NCBI GenBank assembly: GCA_029204225.1 | Contig: CM055102.1 | Span: 5,199,520-5,263,519 of the forward strand | Direction: 5' to 3' | Origin: Diphasiastrum complanatum | Lineage: Eukaryota > Streptophyta > Lycopodiopsida > Lycopodiales > Lycopodiaceae | Length of the DNA: 64,000 nucleotides | Part shown: one piece after another, positions 1 through 13,153 of the stretch | How the letters are laid out: each line of letters starts with the position of its first letter | Position numbering within the stretch: the first letter of the stretch is position 1 | Translations under genes and position numbers: made by a program | Notes under the pieces: generated by a model | Told to the model about the DNA's origin: nothing | What the model saw: the letters and a program-made list of their open reading frames with translations, nothing else | Databases searched by the model: none

Positions 1-274
1 CTGAAGTACGGTACAACAAAACAGAGTGATTGCAACGGAGAAAGTGTTCGGAGTGTACCAGAAGTGATTTCATCATTCCACTGAGCACGTTGTTGGGAGT
101 TGATGACTGAGTGCATTTCGGAAGGCAACGCCGATTTGGCTTTCAAATTGGTGGAAAAGCGGCAAGTGGCCTGGTAAGGGAAAAAGTGCAGGTCATTATT
201 TTCAACTTTTGACATCACTGTTGGCCTCAGAATACTGTTTTTAGCCTACGACAGAAGTTTCAAGCAGTTTTGCG
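1..274 (+). other. Leader upstream of copia element 1 gag
   Basis: Noncoding sequence ending directly at the gag start codon at 275. No primer-binding site (TGGTATCAGAGC) and no LTR end is visible, so the 5' LTR of this element most likely lies left of the window. The assignment rests only on its position before a clear gag ORF. Confidence 0.45.
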
Positions 275-1495
275 ATGGCAAACATGGGAGAGTCCATTTT
301 GAGTGAAAGTGACAAATTGGACGGGATTTCTAACTATGCCGTGTGGAAATTGAAAATGAAAAACATACTGATGGAGAAAGACGTGTGGGAAGTCATCACA
401 AGTGATGAGAGAAGGCCGCCAAATGAAGCGGATATCAAAGTGTTTGACAAAAAGATGAGGAAAGCTTTGATCTTCATTAACTTGTTAGTGAAGGATCACA
501 TCATTACCCACATTTGTGATGCTGTTACACCCAGACAGGCATGGGATGTGCTAAAGGAGCAGTTCGAGACATCAAATTTGTCAAGAATCATGTTTCTGAA
601 GTCAAAGTTGAATAGTGCCCACATAGAGCAAGGAGAGCACATTCAGACGTACATGACCAGAATCAAGACAATGAGAGATGAACTGCATTCTATTGGTGAG
701 CGTATATGTGATGTGGAGCTGGGGCACAATACATTGTGTGGCATTGCAGAACCCTATCAGATGTTTGTGAGCGGAATAGCATCAAGAGAAAGATTGCCAA
801 CCTTTGACGAGCTCATAGGAATCTTGATGCAGGAAGAACAACGTCGAGAAATGGTGAAAGCTAGACTTCAAAATACTGACGATCAGGCACTTGCGACACG
901 CCCAAAACAAGGCAGGGGCAAGGGCAAGAAGAAGTCTAAACAACAATTTGCCAAATCTCAGGAGGATGAGGGATCTTCCAGTAAAACTAAGAAGAAAGAC
1001 AAGTGCTTCCATTGTGGTAAAAAGGGCCATTGGAAGAGTGAATGTCACAAATTCCTGGCGGAACAAGGCAAGGGGAAACCAAAACAAGCAGGTAACCTTG
1101 TCGATGAGGGTGAGATTGAAGACTCTAGCATCTTCATATCTGCATTGTCATCTAATCAAGATGATCAAGCATGGTATATTGACTCGGGAGCCACAAGACA
1201 CATGACAGGCAACAAGAATTGTTTCAGTAGCTTGAAAGTGTTGGATAATGGAACATCTGTTTCACAAGCAAATGGTGAGGTGTGCAAGATCAAGGGGATA
1301 GGCATCGTTTCAATCCAACTACCTAATGGCAAAAGCAGGATGATCAGGGAGGTACTTTACGTACCAGGTTTGAAGAAAAATCTACTTTCTATTGGAGTCA
1401 TTACTGATCAAAATTTGAAAGTAGAATTCGCCCATGATTGTTGCTTTGTGAAGGATGTGAACCAAAAGCTCAAAGTTGTTGTGGATGGAGTATGA
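275..1495 (+). pseudogene. Copia element 1: gag plus protease
   Basis: A 406-residue open frame. The N-terminus (MANMGESILSES...LDGISNYAVWKLKMK) is the usual copia gag start that precedes a UBN2-type capsid domain. A zinc knuckle CFHCGKKGHWKSEC (CX2CX4HX4C) sits near residues 243-256 and binds packaged RNA. The aspartic protease motif DSGA is at residues 303-306, followed by the family's LYVPGLKKNLLSIG segment. The frame ends at a TGA (1493-1495), but the same frame continues past it into the GAG-pre-integrase domain, so this stop is a mutation inside one former polyprotein. The start is the first Met and matches the gag start of the related relic at 9555. Confidence 0.9.
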
Positions 1496-2330
1496 GAGCC
1501 CAATACAAAATTGTACAGGTTGAATGCTACAATTAAGGGGCAACATGGACTTGTATCATCCATTCCATCGCAAATTGAGTTATGGCATAAGAGGCTTGGT
1601 CACTTGAACTTGGGAAGCCTCAGTTTGATGAGAAAATTGGAGATGGTAACAGGATTGCCTACCATAGAAGATCACTTGAAATCGATGTGCGAATCTTGTG
1701 TATATGGGAAGCAGCATCGAGAGAAGTTCAATAAAGGGGGTGTTGCAAGAGCAAAGAACATATTGGATTTAATCCACACAGATTTATGTGGGCCTATGAG
1801 GACCATGTCCTTAGGTAAAGCCTTCTATTTCATGACCTTTATTGGTGATATGTCACATAAGACATGGATCTACTTCTTGAAGAAGAAATCAGATGCATTT
1901 GATAACTTCAAGAGCTTCAAAGCATTGGTCGACAATCAAACAGATAGGAAGATCAAAGTCCTAAGATCAGATCGTGGAGGTGAGTACAAGTCTAATGACT
2001 TCAATGATCTTTGTGATCAATGTGGGATTAAAAGACAATTTACGCAAGATCATACTCCTACTCTCAATGGTGTAGCTGAGCGCAAGAATCGTACGATTGT
2101 GGAAAGTGCCAGATCTATGCTAGCTGAGATGAACCTACCAAAAGATTTTTGGTCAGAAGCATGTAGCACGGCAGTCTATCTTCAGAATAGAAGTCCTACT
2201 ATTGCCATACCAAAGATAAACACTTGAGGAAGCATTCATGAAAAGAAGCCAAAGGTGAACCACTTGCGAATCTTTGGATGTAAGGCCTTTGTACACATTC
2301 CTAAGGAAGAGAGACGTAAACAAGTGCATA
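1496..2330 (+). pseudogene. Copia element 1: integrase
   Basis: In frame with gag after the TGA at 1493. It carries the GAG-pre-integrase zinc region (WHKRLGHLNLGSL...CESCVYGKQHR), then the integrase core with the first Asp in DLIHTDLCGPM, the second in LRSDRGGEY, and the Glu in NGVAERKNRTI: the full D,D,E set is visible. A TGA at 2225-2227 breaks the frame, and the residual HLRIFGCKAFVHIP segment follows in the same frame. Near 2318-2322 bases are missing, so reading moves to the +1 frame (KCIFLGYDDRVKGYRCFDP). Integrase would insert the cDNA into host DNA; this copy cannot make it whole. Confidence 0.88.
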
Positions 2331-3867
2331 TTCCTAGGATATGATGATCGTGTGAAGGGCTATAGATGTTTTGATCCAGTGGAAAACAAAATCCATATAA
2401 GCCATGATGTTATCTTTGGTGAATCCAAGATGTATGAAGACGAGGATGCTGAGAAGATAGACACATCCAGTGGGAAAGATGGTATAGTGAGGATACCACC
2501 TCATGATGATCCATTCATTGACCTTCCGAGTGATGAACATGAGGATATATCTCAAGATACTACTACTCAACCTCAAGAGACAGGTTGGAGAGGTAGGGAC
2601 AAAGCTTTTGGTGCAAGAAGGATTGAAGTTGTAGGTGACAAACGCAAGGAGAAGGATGTACCATGGGATACATTTTCACCAGGAAGCTCCCTAAGTGGTT
2701 TGAGAGATTGTTGGAGAGCCGCGACATGGATGACTTTCCAGGATCATCTAACCAGGGAGAGCTACGAAGATCAACAAGAGAGAAGACTCAACCTGAAAGG
2801 TATGAAGCAAATTATCCTCTCTTATCTAGCATTATTCAAAGCAAAGAACCTTCGACTTATGGTGAAGCGAAGGATGATGACATTTGGGTCAAGGCCATGG
2901 GAGAGGAGATGGAGTCAATTGCTAAGCATAGCACATGGGACTTAGTAGAACCACCAATTGGCAAGAAATCCATTGGTTGCAAATGGGTATATAGGACTAA
3001 GTACCATGCAGATGGAAGTATAGCAAAGCACAAGGCAAGATTGGTGATCAAAGGGTATGCACAAAGTAAAGGCATCGACTATGAGGAGACCTTTGCGCCG
3101 GTTTGTAAGTAGAATACTCTACGTCTACTTGTTGCTTTAGCTTCACATTTTGGTTGGCCTTTGCATCAGATGGATGTGAAATCTGCTTTTCTAAATGGTG
3201 AGTTAGAAGAAGAAGTGTTCATCGATCAACCTGAAGGCTTTGTGGTGAAGGGATAGGAAAATAAAGTATGTCGCTTGAAGAAAGCACTTTATGGTCTTAA
3301 ACAAGCACCACGTGTGTGGTATAATAGGATTGATGCCTACTTTCATTCAAAGGAGATGGTGAGAACACATTCTGATCCAAATCTATATGTCTTATGCTTT
3401 GATGGTATGGTTGCTTTGATTGCTCTTTATGTTGATGACTTGATTATTACGGGAAATAATCAAGAGATGATAGACATGATCAAGAAAGACCTCATGGAAC
3501 AATTCAAGATGACAGATCTCAGCCTGATGCATTACTACCTTGGAGTAGAAGTGTGGCAAAAAGGACATGAGGAGGTGAAGTATGTCAAAGAGTTGCTGCA
3601 CAAGTTTAGGTTGCAGGATTGCAAACCAGTAAACACTCCTATTGAACCAGGTAAAAGGCTTTCTAAGCTTGACGAGTCACAGTCATTTGATGCTACACTA
3701 TATAGATAGTTAGTAGGGAGCTTGATTTACCTTAGGGGAGGTGACTATGATGATCGTAGATCCACCACAGGGTATATATTCCAGTTTTGTGGTAGTTGCT
3801 TTTCCTGGTCTAGTAAGAAGCAAAGTACAATTGTTCTTTCCACCACAAAAGTAGAGTATAAGGGAAT
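2331..3867 (+). pseudogene. Copia element 1: reverse transcriptase and start of RNase H
   Basis: The integrase tail runs to about 2680 in the +1 frame (KEKDVPWDTFSPGSSL), then returns to the gag frame. RT landmarks follow in order: [63 protein letters not shown], the catalytic YVDD in ALYVDDLIITG, and YLGVEVW. In-frame stops lie at about 3110 (TAG), 3254 (TAG) and 3707 (TAG). After LVGSLIYL the frame jumps straight to DDRRSTTGYIF, so the usual block (TRPDI... through the first RNase H strand, roughly 80-90 codons) is deleted near 3735. A TGA near 3868 and a frameshift separate this from the next piece. Confidence 0.88.
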
Positions 3868-4113
3868 GTGAGTGCAGCACAGGAAGCTATATGGTTAAGA
3901 CAAATCTTGGAAGAAATTGGCATGAAGCAGAAAAATGCCACGACTTTACATAGCGACAGTCAGATTGGCATTCAGCTAGCAAAGAATCCAGTGTTCCATG
4001 CGAGAACTAAACACATTGAGATTCAGTATCACTTTATACGTGCGAGGCTATTGAGTTGTGAAATTCATGTTGTTCATTGTAGCACAGAAGAACAACTAGC
4101 TGATATTTTGACA
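3868..4113 (+). pseudogene. Copia element 1: RNase H C-terminal part
   Basis: Reads AAQEAIWLRQILEEIG, then LHSDSQIGIQLAKNPVFHARTKHIEIQYHFIRAR and EEQLADIL, the standard end of the copia RNase H domain that degrades RNA in RNA:DNA hybrids. It is out of frame with the RT piece. The family normally goes on after ADIL with TKAL...; here it breaks off at about 4113 and runs into unrelated sequence holding a CACACGTGTG palindrome, so the 3' end of the coding region is deleted. Confidence 0.88.
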
Positions 4114-4129
4114 TCTATGTGGATCCACA

Positions 4130-4719
4130 TCTGTGAGGACCTGTCCACACGTGTGAAATGACACTTGTAATATTCAGATCCATTTTGATTAGCTTTCATT
4201 TGAGTCTAATATGACATCTCCTAAATTATAGGAGTTAGGTCCTAGATTGTAGGAATTTAGAAGGTCAACACAAACCACCAATGGATGATGTGGCAAACTT
4301 GATAGATCTTATCCAAAGTGGATATGGATGAGTACAATGAGTTGTCCCACACGTGCTGGATGCAGCTTAGAGAGAGTATTGTGATTTTGTACTTGATCCA
4401 TGATGGATCCGTTATTGAGCTAATGATGAGAAATATTGGTTTGTGAAGCAATATTTGTGTTTTGACTCTCTTGAGTACTTTCTTTGTGGATGAATGCTTA
4501 GTAAATGATAAGTAAACTATTTCTCTATTATCAAGGCATACCATAGCTGTACTTCACACGTGTGAAGCCGTGGATCATCTTTTTTTATTGTTCTTGCTTG
4601 GAATCACAAAGATTGTCAAGTAGAAGCTAGATTTGGAAGCTAATCAAGATCACAAGCTACCAATCACTCTTTGTGATCATTTGTAGATCAATTTCAGTCC
4701 TTGAACTCTGAAATTTGAC
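4130..4719 (+). repeat. Probable 3' LTR of copia element 1 (left edge uncertain)
   Basis: The right part (about 4440-4719) matches, in inverted orientation, the block at 19673-19945. The shared features include a TTCACACGTG motif, the words GTCAAGTAGAAGCTAG and GAATGCTTAG, and the terminal TTTGACA. In the 19.7-kb copy that TGACA end is immediately next to a primer-binding site, which marks it as the LTR end. Two CACACGTGTG palindromes lie at 4146-4155 and 4555-4564. The LTR start could not be fixed because the coding/LTR junction is deleted. Confidence 0.55.
4146..4155. promoter_or_regulatory. CACACGTGTG palindrome (G-box core)
   Basis: A perfect 10-bp palindrome with a CACGTG core, the site type bound by plant bHLH and bZIP factors. 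Related copies recur in other LTRs, e.g. 4555, 19815, 21369, 26852, 30799 and 41286. Function is inferred from the motif only. Confidence 0.35.
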
Positions 4720-6519
4720 ATCTTTTTCACCTAAAAATATCAAAAATTTTGGGGCCAGATTAGTGTGAATTAGTGTTAGTTTTGTCTTTTTTTGAGATTT
4801 TGTCATTTTTGTGTTGATTTTTTATTTGGAAGAATTGTAGGGAGAGATTGTGAGGAGAGGATCAGATCCAGGCACTCAATCCCTTCAATAATCTATAAAA
4901 ATCAGAAAAAATACTCAAAATCTATTTTTGGAGGGAAAAAGAGAGGCAAAATCTCATCAGATTTTGATTTCTCAAAAACCAGCAAGAACTAACCTTTGCA
5001 TGACTGGCAACAGCTCCAAGAGCAAAAAGTGGCCTAGAACCTTCTCAGACATCAAATTTTTGAGTTTTTCTGAGAAGTAACTCTTGCAGGTCTTTAAGTA
5101 GGTGGATCTGACTCAAATACAACTACATACCAGCCTGCGAAGATTAGTTCCCAAAAAATCTCAAAATTTGACCAAAAAATCCAAAAAAAATGCATTTTTT
5201 TCAATATTTTTTGAGTTTCGTTGAGAAGTAACTCTCGCAGCTTGGTGAGCAAGTGAATCTAACTCAGATACAAGTGTATATCAGTCTGCAAGGGTTTGTT
5301 TCCAAAAACTCTTAAACTTTTGCAAAAGAACCCCAAAAAAATGCACTTTTTTCAAGATTTTTTGAGTTTCCTTGAAAAGTAACTCTCACAGCGTGGTGAG
5401 CAGGTGAATCTAATCTAGATACAAGTGCATACCAGTCTGCAAGGGTTTATTCCTAGAAAATATTAGAATTTTGCAAAAAAACCCCAAAAAAATGCACGAT
5501 TTTTTGAGTTTTCTTGGGAAGTAACTCTTTCAGCCTGGTGAATAGGTGGATTTGACTCACATACAAGTGCATACCAGTCTGCAAGGTTTATTCCAAGAAA
5601 ATCTTAAAATTTTGCAAAAGAACCCCAAAAAAATGCACTATTTTCAAGAGTTTTTGATTTTCTTGGGAAGTAACTCTCTAAGCTTGGTGAGCAGGTGAAT
5701 CTGACCTAGATACAAGTACATACTTGTCTGCAAGAGTTTGTTCCCAGAAAATCTTAAAATTTTGCAAAAAAACCCAAAAAAATGCACTTTTTCCATGATC
5801 TCTTGAGATCTGCTGGGAAGTAACCTTCTCAAAGAGTTTTATAGATAGACCTAACCAAGGTCTAGCTACTGTAAAATTTTTGTGAAGATCCAATAGTTAT
5901 ATTTTGAAATATTTAAGAAAAAGTGCCGAAAAGTGCCAAAAAACTGAATTTTTTTAAGATCCTGACAAATTTGTCCATCAAGAACTCTTGCAGAACTCAC
6001 ATTGTCTAGAAATGGTCTAGATTCAGCTACTGTAGAAAGGTTGAATGTTATATTCACTCAGATCTGAAGAAATCTCAACAAAAAAAAAATCACAAAAAAC
6101 CAAGAAAAAGGGCTAAAATCACACTATTAGCCAACTAAAACTGATTAGATCTTGTCAAATCTAGGTTGCAGTCACATTATCCATCAAGATCCAACATCCC
6201 TGGACTAAATCAAGTGAATGAACCTCAGATCAAACCGATCAATTCCCTCCACATCAACCACTATCCATCCATCATTCTTCTGTCCCATCTCTATTCCATC
6301 TTCTATCTCCATCTCTGCTAGATAAATCCATTTCTTTCTCTATTCTCATCCATATTGATCCACCATTTACTGATTCTCTTCTCTTATTATTCTTCTTCTT
6401 CTTCTCCATCTCCCAAAAAAAAAAAAAAACAAGAAAAGGGAGTTGGAACACCAGAGTCATCGAGCAAACCTTGAAGCAATTCACCAACTAGCTACTTTGA
6501 GACATTCTAGTGCTGAACT
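4720..6519 (+). other. Leader of gypsy relic A
   Basis: About 1.8 kb of noncoding AT-rich DNA, rich in A-runs, between the copia LTR end and the first gag-like codons. Its style resembles the 1.2-kb leader of relic B (32777-33938), which does follow a recognisable LTR and primer site. No primer site is visible here, so the 5' LTR of A has been lost or replaced. It holds the tandem repeat described separately. Confidence 0.5.
5057..5830. repeat. Tandem repeat, about 150-bp unit, five full copies plus part
   Basis: The phrase GAAGTAACTCT (and variants) recurs with its AGT at about 5078, 5227, 5378, 5520, 5669 and 5819, giving spacings of 149-151 bp except one of 142. Each unit also has AAATGCA, a TTTTTTGAGTTT start, CAAGTGCATACCAGTCTGCAAG and a CCCCAAAAAAATGCA end. 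Two more diverged units seem to follow to about 6060 (shared TCAGCTACTGTA). No ORF is maintained through the array. Confidence 0.85.
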
Positions 6520-8293
6520 ATGGAGACCACCAATGCAGGATTATCTAAACTGAAAAAGTTTCCTAATGAAACAATCCGAAACTACACCTATCGAATCATC
6601 CAATTAGTGAAGGATTGTAATCCACCGATTCCTGAACGGATCATCATGGCAAAATACTATGCTGGACTGCCCAAAAGGATCATATCTGGTATGGCAGAAT
6701 TAGCATTCTATGCGTCACCTGTACAACTCTGTAAGGATGCTGCCATGATGAAAATCTCACAAGGGATGAGGATTTTTCCTATCGCTCTGATGAATCATCA
6801 GATTGGGTTTTAGAGGAACAAAGGTCAACAACGAACGATGATTCAACAAGAATGGGAACCTGTGGGAGGCAAAAAAGTGCAGCAAAGTCAAGCAGATCAA
6901 TTGTAGTGGAAGACCAAGAACCTTGCACTTCAAGTTCAGGCCGTCATCAAGCTTATGCTCACACAATCAATTTTCTTGAAAAGGATGAATGTACCTTCTA
7001 CTTTGGAGATCATCCAAGTACCAAGTGTCCAATCAAGAATCTGCAGAGCAACAAGTCCGTCGATGGCAAGATCCAGTAGTTCAATGGTCAAAAGCAAAAT
7101 CAAGCCAACAAGGAGCTCATTTAAAGGATGGATGTCAAAAAAACCCACCTAAATCACGAGTTTCTTCAACAAACAGTGGCAAGGTAGAAGTTTTGGTTAT
7201 ATCCTCTTGCAAGTCACTGAACTCAATAGAGGACCATAACAGCCTACCAGTCTACTTTGTGGAAGTAAGGAGAGTCTATTACTAGTGTATGTCTATCAAC
7301 TTAGAGGCGATGGTGTATTGCACTCGGTAACATGCTATGGATGCGGAGGAAAACACCGTTGTGCTGAATGTCCACATCAAGGGGATCCATCAACATTTGA
7401 TCCCTTGTGTTCACAATGCGGAGTTAACTATCCATGCCGAGATTGCCCAATGAGAAATTCACAAATAGCCAGGAGGCATTTGGCCTATGTAGACCGACAT
7501 GCACCTGTGGTGAACCTTACACCTCGAACACGCTATAAAAGAAAAATCTTACTGCCACCAGGTTATGAAGCAAGTGTTGAAGAAGACAATATGGCAACAG
7601 TCCCAAAATATGCAGAGATACCCTCAAGTAGACAAGCAACATCAACATCACAGAAGATAGAGCTAGTAGAATCTATTAAGCCAATGGTAACTGAGGAAGT
7701 CAAGAAATTGGCATCCGACGAAGTCCAACGGAGTTTACCAAGTCCCTTGGAGCAAGCACTGCAAAGAAGAATTACAGAGGGGACTAGCGTCAACAGGGCA
7801 ACTTGAAGGCAATTCAGCACAAGATCCAAGGAAAAGTGCCATCACGCAGCCTTCAACGGGGAAGTGCAATGACCAAGGGAAGACTAAAGTTGATGATTGT
7901 CCCTCAATGTCCAAGATTCAACCAAAGTATCATTGTTCCATAATGCAGCAGCCCAAACCAATGCCAAACCTAGGTATATCAATTCTCAAAAGGCCAAATC
8001 CAGGGAATCCAAGCCCAAATAGGCCTCCAATCCAGCAAGCACCAGCGTTCACAACGACAGAACCATGTCCTCAATTTGTAAGATTGACTGCGGAGGAAAG
8101 TCGTCAGGTTCAAGCATACCACTACCTGGATCAACAAAGTAGTCAAACGAGCACGCCGTATCCACATTACGAATTAGAAGAGCCTCTGATGTTGGGACCA
8201 GTTGCGCCAATCTATGAGGATCCAAGTTTATCTTGGGATACTCTGATGGAATGCCTCAACTACCTAATTGTTGATGAACAAGGTTCTCCATAA
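6520..8293 (+). pseudogene. Gypsy relic A: gag with zinc-knuckle cluster
   Basis: Four shifted frames cover one former gag-like protein. 6520-6813 gives ETIRNYTYRIIQLVKDC...KYYAGLPKRI, matching the gag of relic B (SGLPKRI). 6780-7079 gives an acidic DEDFSYRSDESSDW stretch and a damaged knuckle CTFYFGDHPSTKC. 7285-7806 has CYGCGGKHRCAEC (CX2CX3HX4C) and CSQCGVNYPCRDC, where the His is Tyr. 7907-8293 is Pro/Gln-rich with no domain I recognise. Gag would package element RNA. No protease, RT or integrase follows before the LTR, so this copy is gag-only or pol-deleted. Confidence 0.7.
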
Positions 8294-8587
8294 TGGCCAC
8301 CAGATCCTTATGAGTATTATTGAAAATCTGGCAAGTCCCAGTTCTTGCTGATCATCCACTAATAAAGCCTCAGGTTTTACGTAAGCGAATTCTATCCACG
8401 CTTTTCCTGAAGCAGCCATGTCCCAGCAATAAAAGAACTGACAACAGCACCCGTTCACTACAGTTGCAGCCTAGTGCTGAGGGACTGACACTACTTTGGG
8501 CCGTGGACCCTGTTGTCGGTATTTCCTGCACAATAATAAACAAGTGGGTCCCACCACTTAAAATACTATTGGCCAAGCCTTACCTAG
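8294..8587 (+). other. Noncoding stretch between gag relic A and LTR
   Basis: About 290 bp with only short frames. No pol motif is visible in any frame. It is followed by sequence homologous to the LTR start of relic B. Confidence 0.4.
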
Positions 8588-9376
<789 letters not shown>

Positions 9377-9554
9377 TAGGAGATCAAACACACTTTTGGG
9401 TTGTCCCACACATGTGAAATTCAACAAAAAGTTGAGAATTCTTACAAGTGGAGGTCATTTTTCAACCTGTAAAAAGTGGTGGTCGGGCACACTAGTAGGG
9501 CAATCACACTATTAGAGGGTCATGGGAGTGCATGTATTTTTGAGCCATTTTGAG

Positions 9555-10905
9555 ATGGCAAATGGGAGCAAGTCAATTTTGGATGAAGCTAGCAAGTTGG
9601 ATGGTGTTTCAAACTATAGCATATGGGTGGGATCATCATCTAGGAAGAAAAAAAAGGGCAAGTGCTTGTATTGTCAAAAGCTAGATGATTGCACAAAGGA
9701 TTGTCCCAAGGAGAAGAGGGACATCAAGAAGGGCAAAGTGAAGCAAAGAACAGAGATCTATACTATCAAAGAGAAATTTAGGGCATTTGAGGGTTTCAAG
9801 AACTTTAAAGTGTTGGTACAAATGCCAAGAATCAAGGTATTAAGGTCAAAGCGAGGAGGTGACTATTGCTCTACTGCTTTCATCCATTTTTGCAAAGAGC
9901 ATAAATCAAGTAGCAGTTTGCACAGGTTCATATGCCTCAATAAAATCTGCCCTCAGAAAGGTAAAATCATACGTTTGTAGAATCCGCTAGTGCCGTTATG
10001 ACACATATGAGAGCTTTAGATTTGTTCTGGGTTGAGGCAGTATGCATGGTAGAGTTTTCTTGCAAAATAGGAGTCCTATACAATCATACTCATGAGGAAG
10101 CATCTAGTGGGAAGAAAGCAAGAGTGGATGGTCTACATGTTTTTGGATGCAGGGTATATGCCCATATCCCTAAAAGTGAGAGCAAGATGCAAGCAAAATC
10201 CTTAAAATGCATCTTCACAGGTTATGATAAACAAACGAAGGGATATTATTGCTATGATCCAATGGGTTGATGCACGCACATTAGTAGATATGTGGTATTT
10301 GATGGAGTGCATAGGTTTGGTGATGCTAAGAGAGATAGCGAGGATCTATCGAAGATCCTCATGGAGGATGAAGCTACACAACCACCACAAGATGAGCACA
10401 TGGTCGAAGATGAACGACGTGGCACACCTCCCATCAATGAGGATAGGTGGAGGAGAGACAAACCATTTGGCAAAAAAGAGAGAGTAGTTAAAGAAAAGCG
10501 CAAGGAAAAAGACATTCCTTGGGATACATACTCCTCTCTTACTGGATCACAATAGTGGAAGCTACCTAAGTGGTATACCAAGTTGATGAAAAGTGAAAAA
10601 CAAGAGGTAGTGGAATCTCGTAAGTAGGGAGAGCAGTGTTGCTCCACACGTGAAAAGAAAAAACCTGATAAGTATCGGGTTGATCTTGCACTTATGAGCC
10701 ACATTGTTGAGTCTAGCAAATCTACTTGTTTTGAAGAGGCCAAAGATCAAGAGATTTGGTGAAAAGCAATGTAGGAGAAAATTAATTCCATCAAGTGCCA
10801 TGATACTTGGGAGATAGTGGACATTCCAGAGGGAAAGAAACCCATTGGTAATAAATGGGTGTACAAAAAAAAGTACAATGTTGCCTTTACTCATAGTGCT
10901 CTATA
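9555..10905 (+). pseudogene. Copia relic L, shrunken by internal deletions
   Basis: It begins MANGSKSILDEASKLDGVSNYSIW, close to element 1's gag. After about 30 codons it jumps to a zinc knuckle (CLYCQKLDDCTKDC, where the His is Asp), then to an integrase scrap (KVLRSKRGGDYCS). An integrase C-terminal part follows in the region of 9998-10270 (VFGCRVYAHIPKSE...KCIFTGYDKQTKGYYCYDP), then 10292-10555 (KEKDIPWDT tail), then an RT start near 10770-10880 (DTWEIVDIPEGKKPIGNKWVYKKKYN), where it breaks off. The same tail motif in element 1 puts both in one copia family. The capsid domain, protease and most of RT are gone. Confidence 0.8.
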
Positions 10906-13153
10906 CTTATATGATGTTCTCATTCATTCCAACTAGCATATTTTCTCTCATGTATTAGTCTTTGAAATTGAGCTCTTTACTAGTGGATGCAAATGGTTAT
11001 TATTAGACATTCCAATCTAATTTTGTTACTATTGTTGCGTGCTCAAGTTTTGCAGCTAATAATCTATTCTTATTAGAAAATTATAATATGAGCTCTTGTA
11101 CTACTAAAAAGATTTTTGTTGAGTAGCATTCCATATTGTTTAAAATGTGTTCTATAGTTTTCCTCCAAATTAAGAAGAGCTTCTAAACTAGAAGGCATAA
11201 CATTTATGGATAAAAGAATATTGAAAATTAAACAAAGAGATAAAAGTCAAATTCAAGAAATTTTTACTAAATCTAGCTTTGATTATCATGAACTTGATAT
11301 TCTTTCAATGCCACATGTGCTCTACACAATTGTTAAAGGAAACAAATATTAAGTTGACAATCTAGAATCTAGCATCAATAGTATTTATCATATAACAATA
11401 TCATATGTTAACTCTATGTTACAAGTATTTGATAATCCTCAAGAGAGTGATTATTAAAAGAGAACTTGATGTTTAATAATCACTTATTATTAGAGCTATT
11501 TGAAAGCAATTCTTGAAGTTTTCAACTTAGGCTTGTACAACTCAAAGACCCATACAATAATGGAATATCATTTTAAGGCACCAAACATCCAAAGCTTCTC
11601 AACAAGTTGAAGAGATTCTTTTGAGATTGACAACTCAAGTTTTAATGTCCTTTTTGGAAAAGTTTAAAGTTTGGAGGGTTCCTATAAATCAAAATTTCAT
11701 TTTTGCAATGCCAAAGCCATTTCAATCATACTTTTAGTATACATAATAGAATGAACTATATTATTTTCTATATTGAATAATTATATCCAAGGTTTAAAAA
11801 AACTTGCCAAACTATGAACATTGGTTCAAAAAATGATGACCTCCTATAGGTCAATCAAATGTCTACATGTATTTTTCCATTGAGAAGGATTCAATGAACT
11901 TACTATAGAGTTGATAAGACATGATTATCTCCATATATTTCAAGAATTCTTGACCAATTCACTTGCATGACTTGGGATAAATAGTGAATCACAAGCTATA
12001 TGAAATATGACATCAGTTTTGAAAATCTATTCGCTTACATTCTGGTTACAAATAGATCATTGTATTGTAAACATTCTACAAACCTCTATAGCTCAATTTG
12101 AAATATCAAAATCAAGTATACTGGTAATATGATCTAAATCGCTATGCAATTTCAATTGTTTCAAATTATAATGTGCAACAACAAATATACTTTTTTCTTA
12201 AACAAATGATTTAATCTAGCACGTTATTCACCTTTGAACATCTACCTAGAACTCTGTACTATGTTTCATTTCAAAAAACAAGTGCTCAATTTCTTAGAAG
12301 TGTCCTACATTGACTTTTACCATATATATGAATAGCAAAAAGATAATTACATTTCCAAGTTGCAAACAAGATCCCTACCATATTCATTAACTATTCAAGC
12401 TCAACATGCTAAAATACATTTTCTAGATAAAAATCTTGTAAAAATAAAAGGATATATTGCTTATATGTGACAAATATTTAAAAGTATAAGAATAAATAAA
12501 GTTTTTCTAGATTGATGTGTAACTTGTTTTGGTTATTTCATATGTTATTTTTTTCTTTTATTTTTATTTCGATGACTATTTCGGTCTAACATTGACAAAT
12601 ATTTCATCTCAAGTTGCACAATTTATTCCAAATCATCAGTTTCAACTTTCAAAAAGATGTCGATCGTTTGGGTAATACAAGAGAATATATGCTAAAAGGC
12701 CAAGTAGCTATAGAATAAAGGTGAAAAGACATCTCCACTAAATAAAAATGATGCATTGTTTGTTGAGTGTGTGTTATAGTTAGTATTATCTAGAAAAATC
12801 AAAAAGAAAATTCATCTAAAAATTTCTTGATAAAATAGAGCCACTTCACAAGATTCTACAACAAAAGAACACAAAAAACATTATTTAGAAAAAAACCAAA
12901 AAAATGTATATTGTAAACACCTGTAGTCATTACGCAAAAACAATACGATTCGAATCCTCTCAAAAACACATATGTATTGCATACATATTGTCAAATAACC
13001 ATGTGGCATGGGAGAAAAAAATTTCAAAGTTTCCTAAATGCTATAATCCTATCATTACAATCTTTTTGTAAATTTTTGAAACTTTTCTTATCATCTCCAT
13101 TGGAGTCTCAATGCTTTTACAACTCTTCATTCCAAATCTATATAGGATGGATG
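10906..13153. other. AT-rich DNA without recognisable features
   Basis: About 2.2 kb with only short random ORFs. No LTR ends, primer sites, protein motifs or tandem repeats were recognised. It could be very old repeat DNA. Confidence 0.5.

Noticed and set aside
5057-5830. CRISPR-like array
   Set aside because: The repeats are long, contiguous and diverged with no unique spacers, and the DNA is plant nuclear.
4792-6487. Short ORFs in the gypsy A leader
   Set aside because: They sit in the tandem repeats and T/A runs, and differ from unit to unit.
6955-7152. Overlapping plus-strand ORFs near 7 kb as extra genes
   Set aside because: Shadows of the frameshifted gag A, apart from the frame that carries the knuckle.
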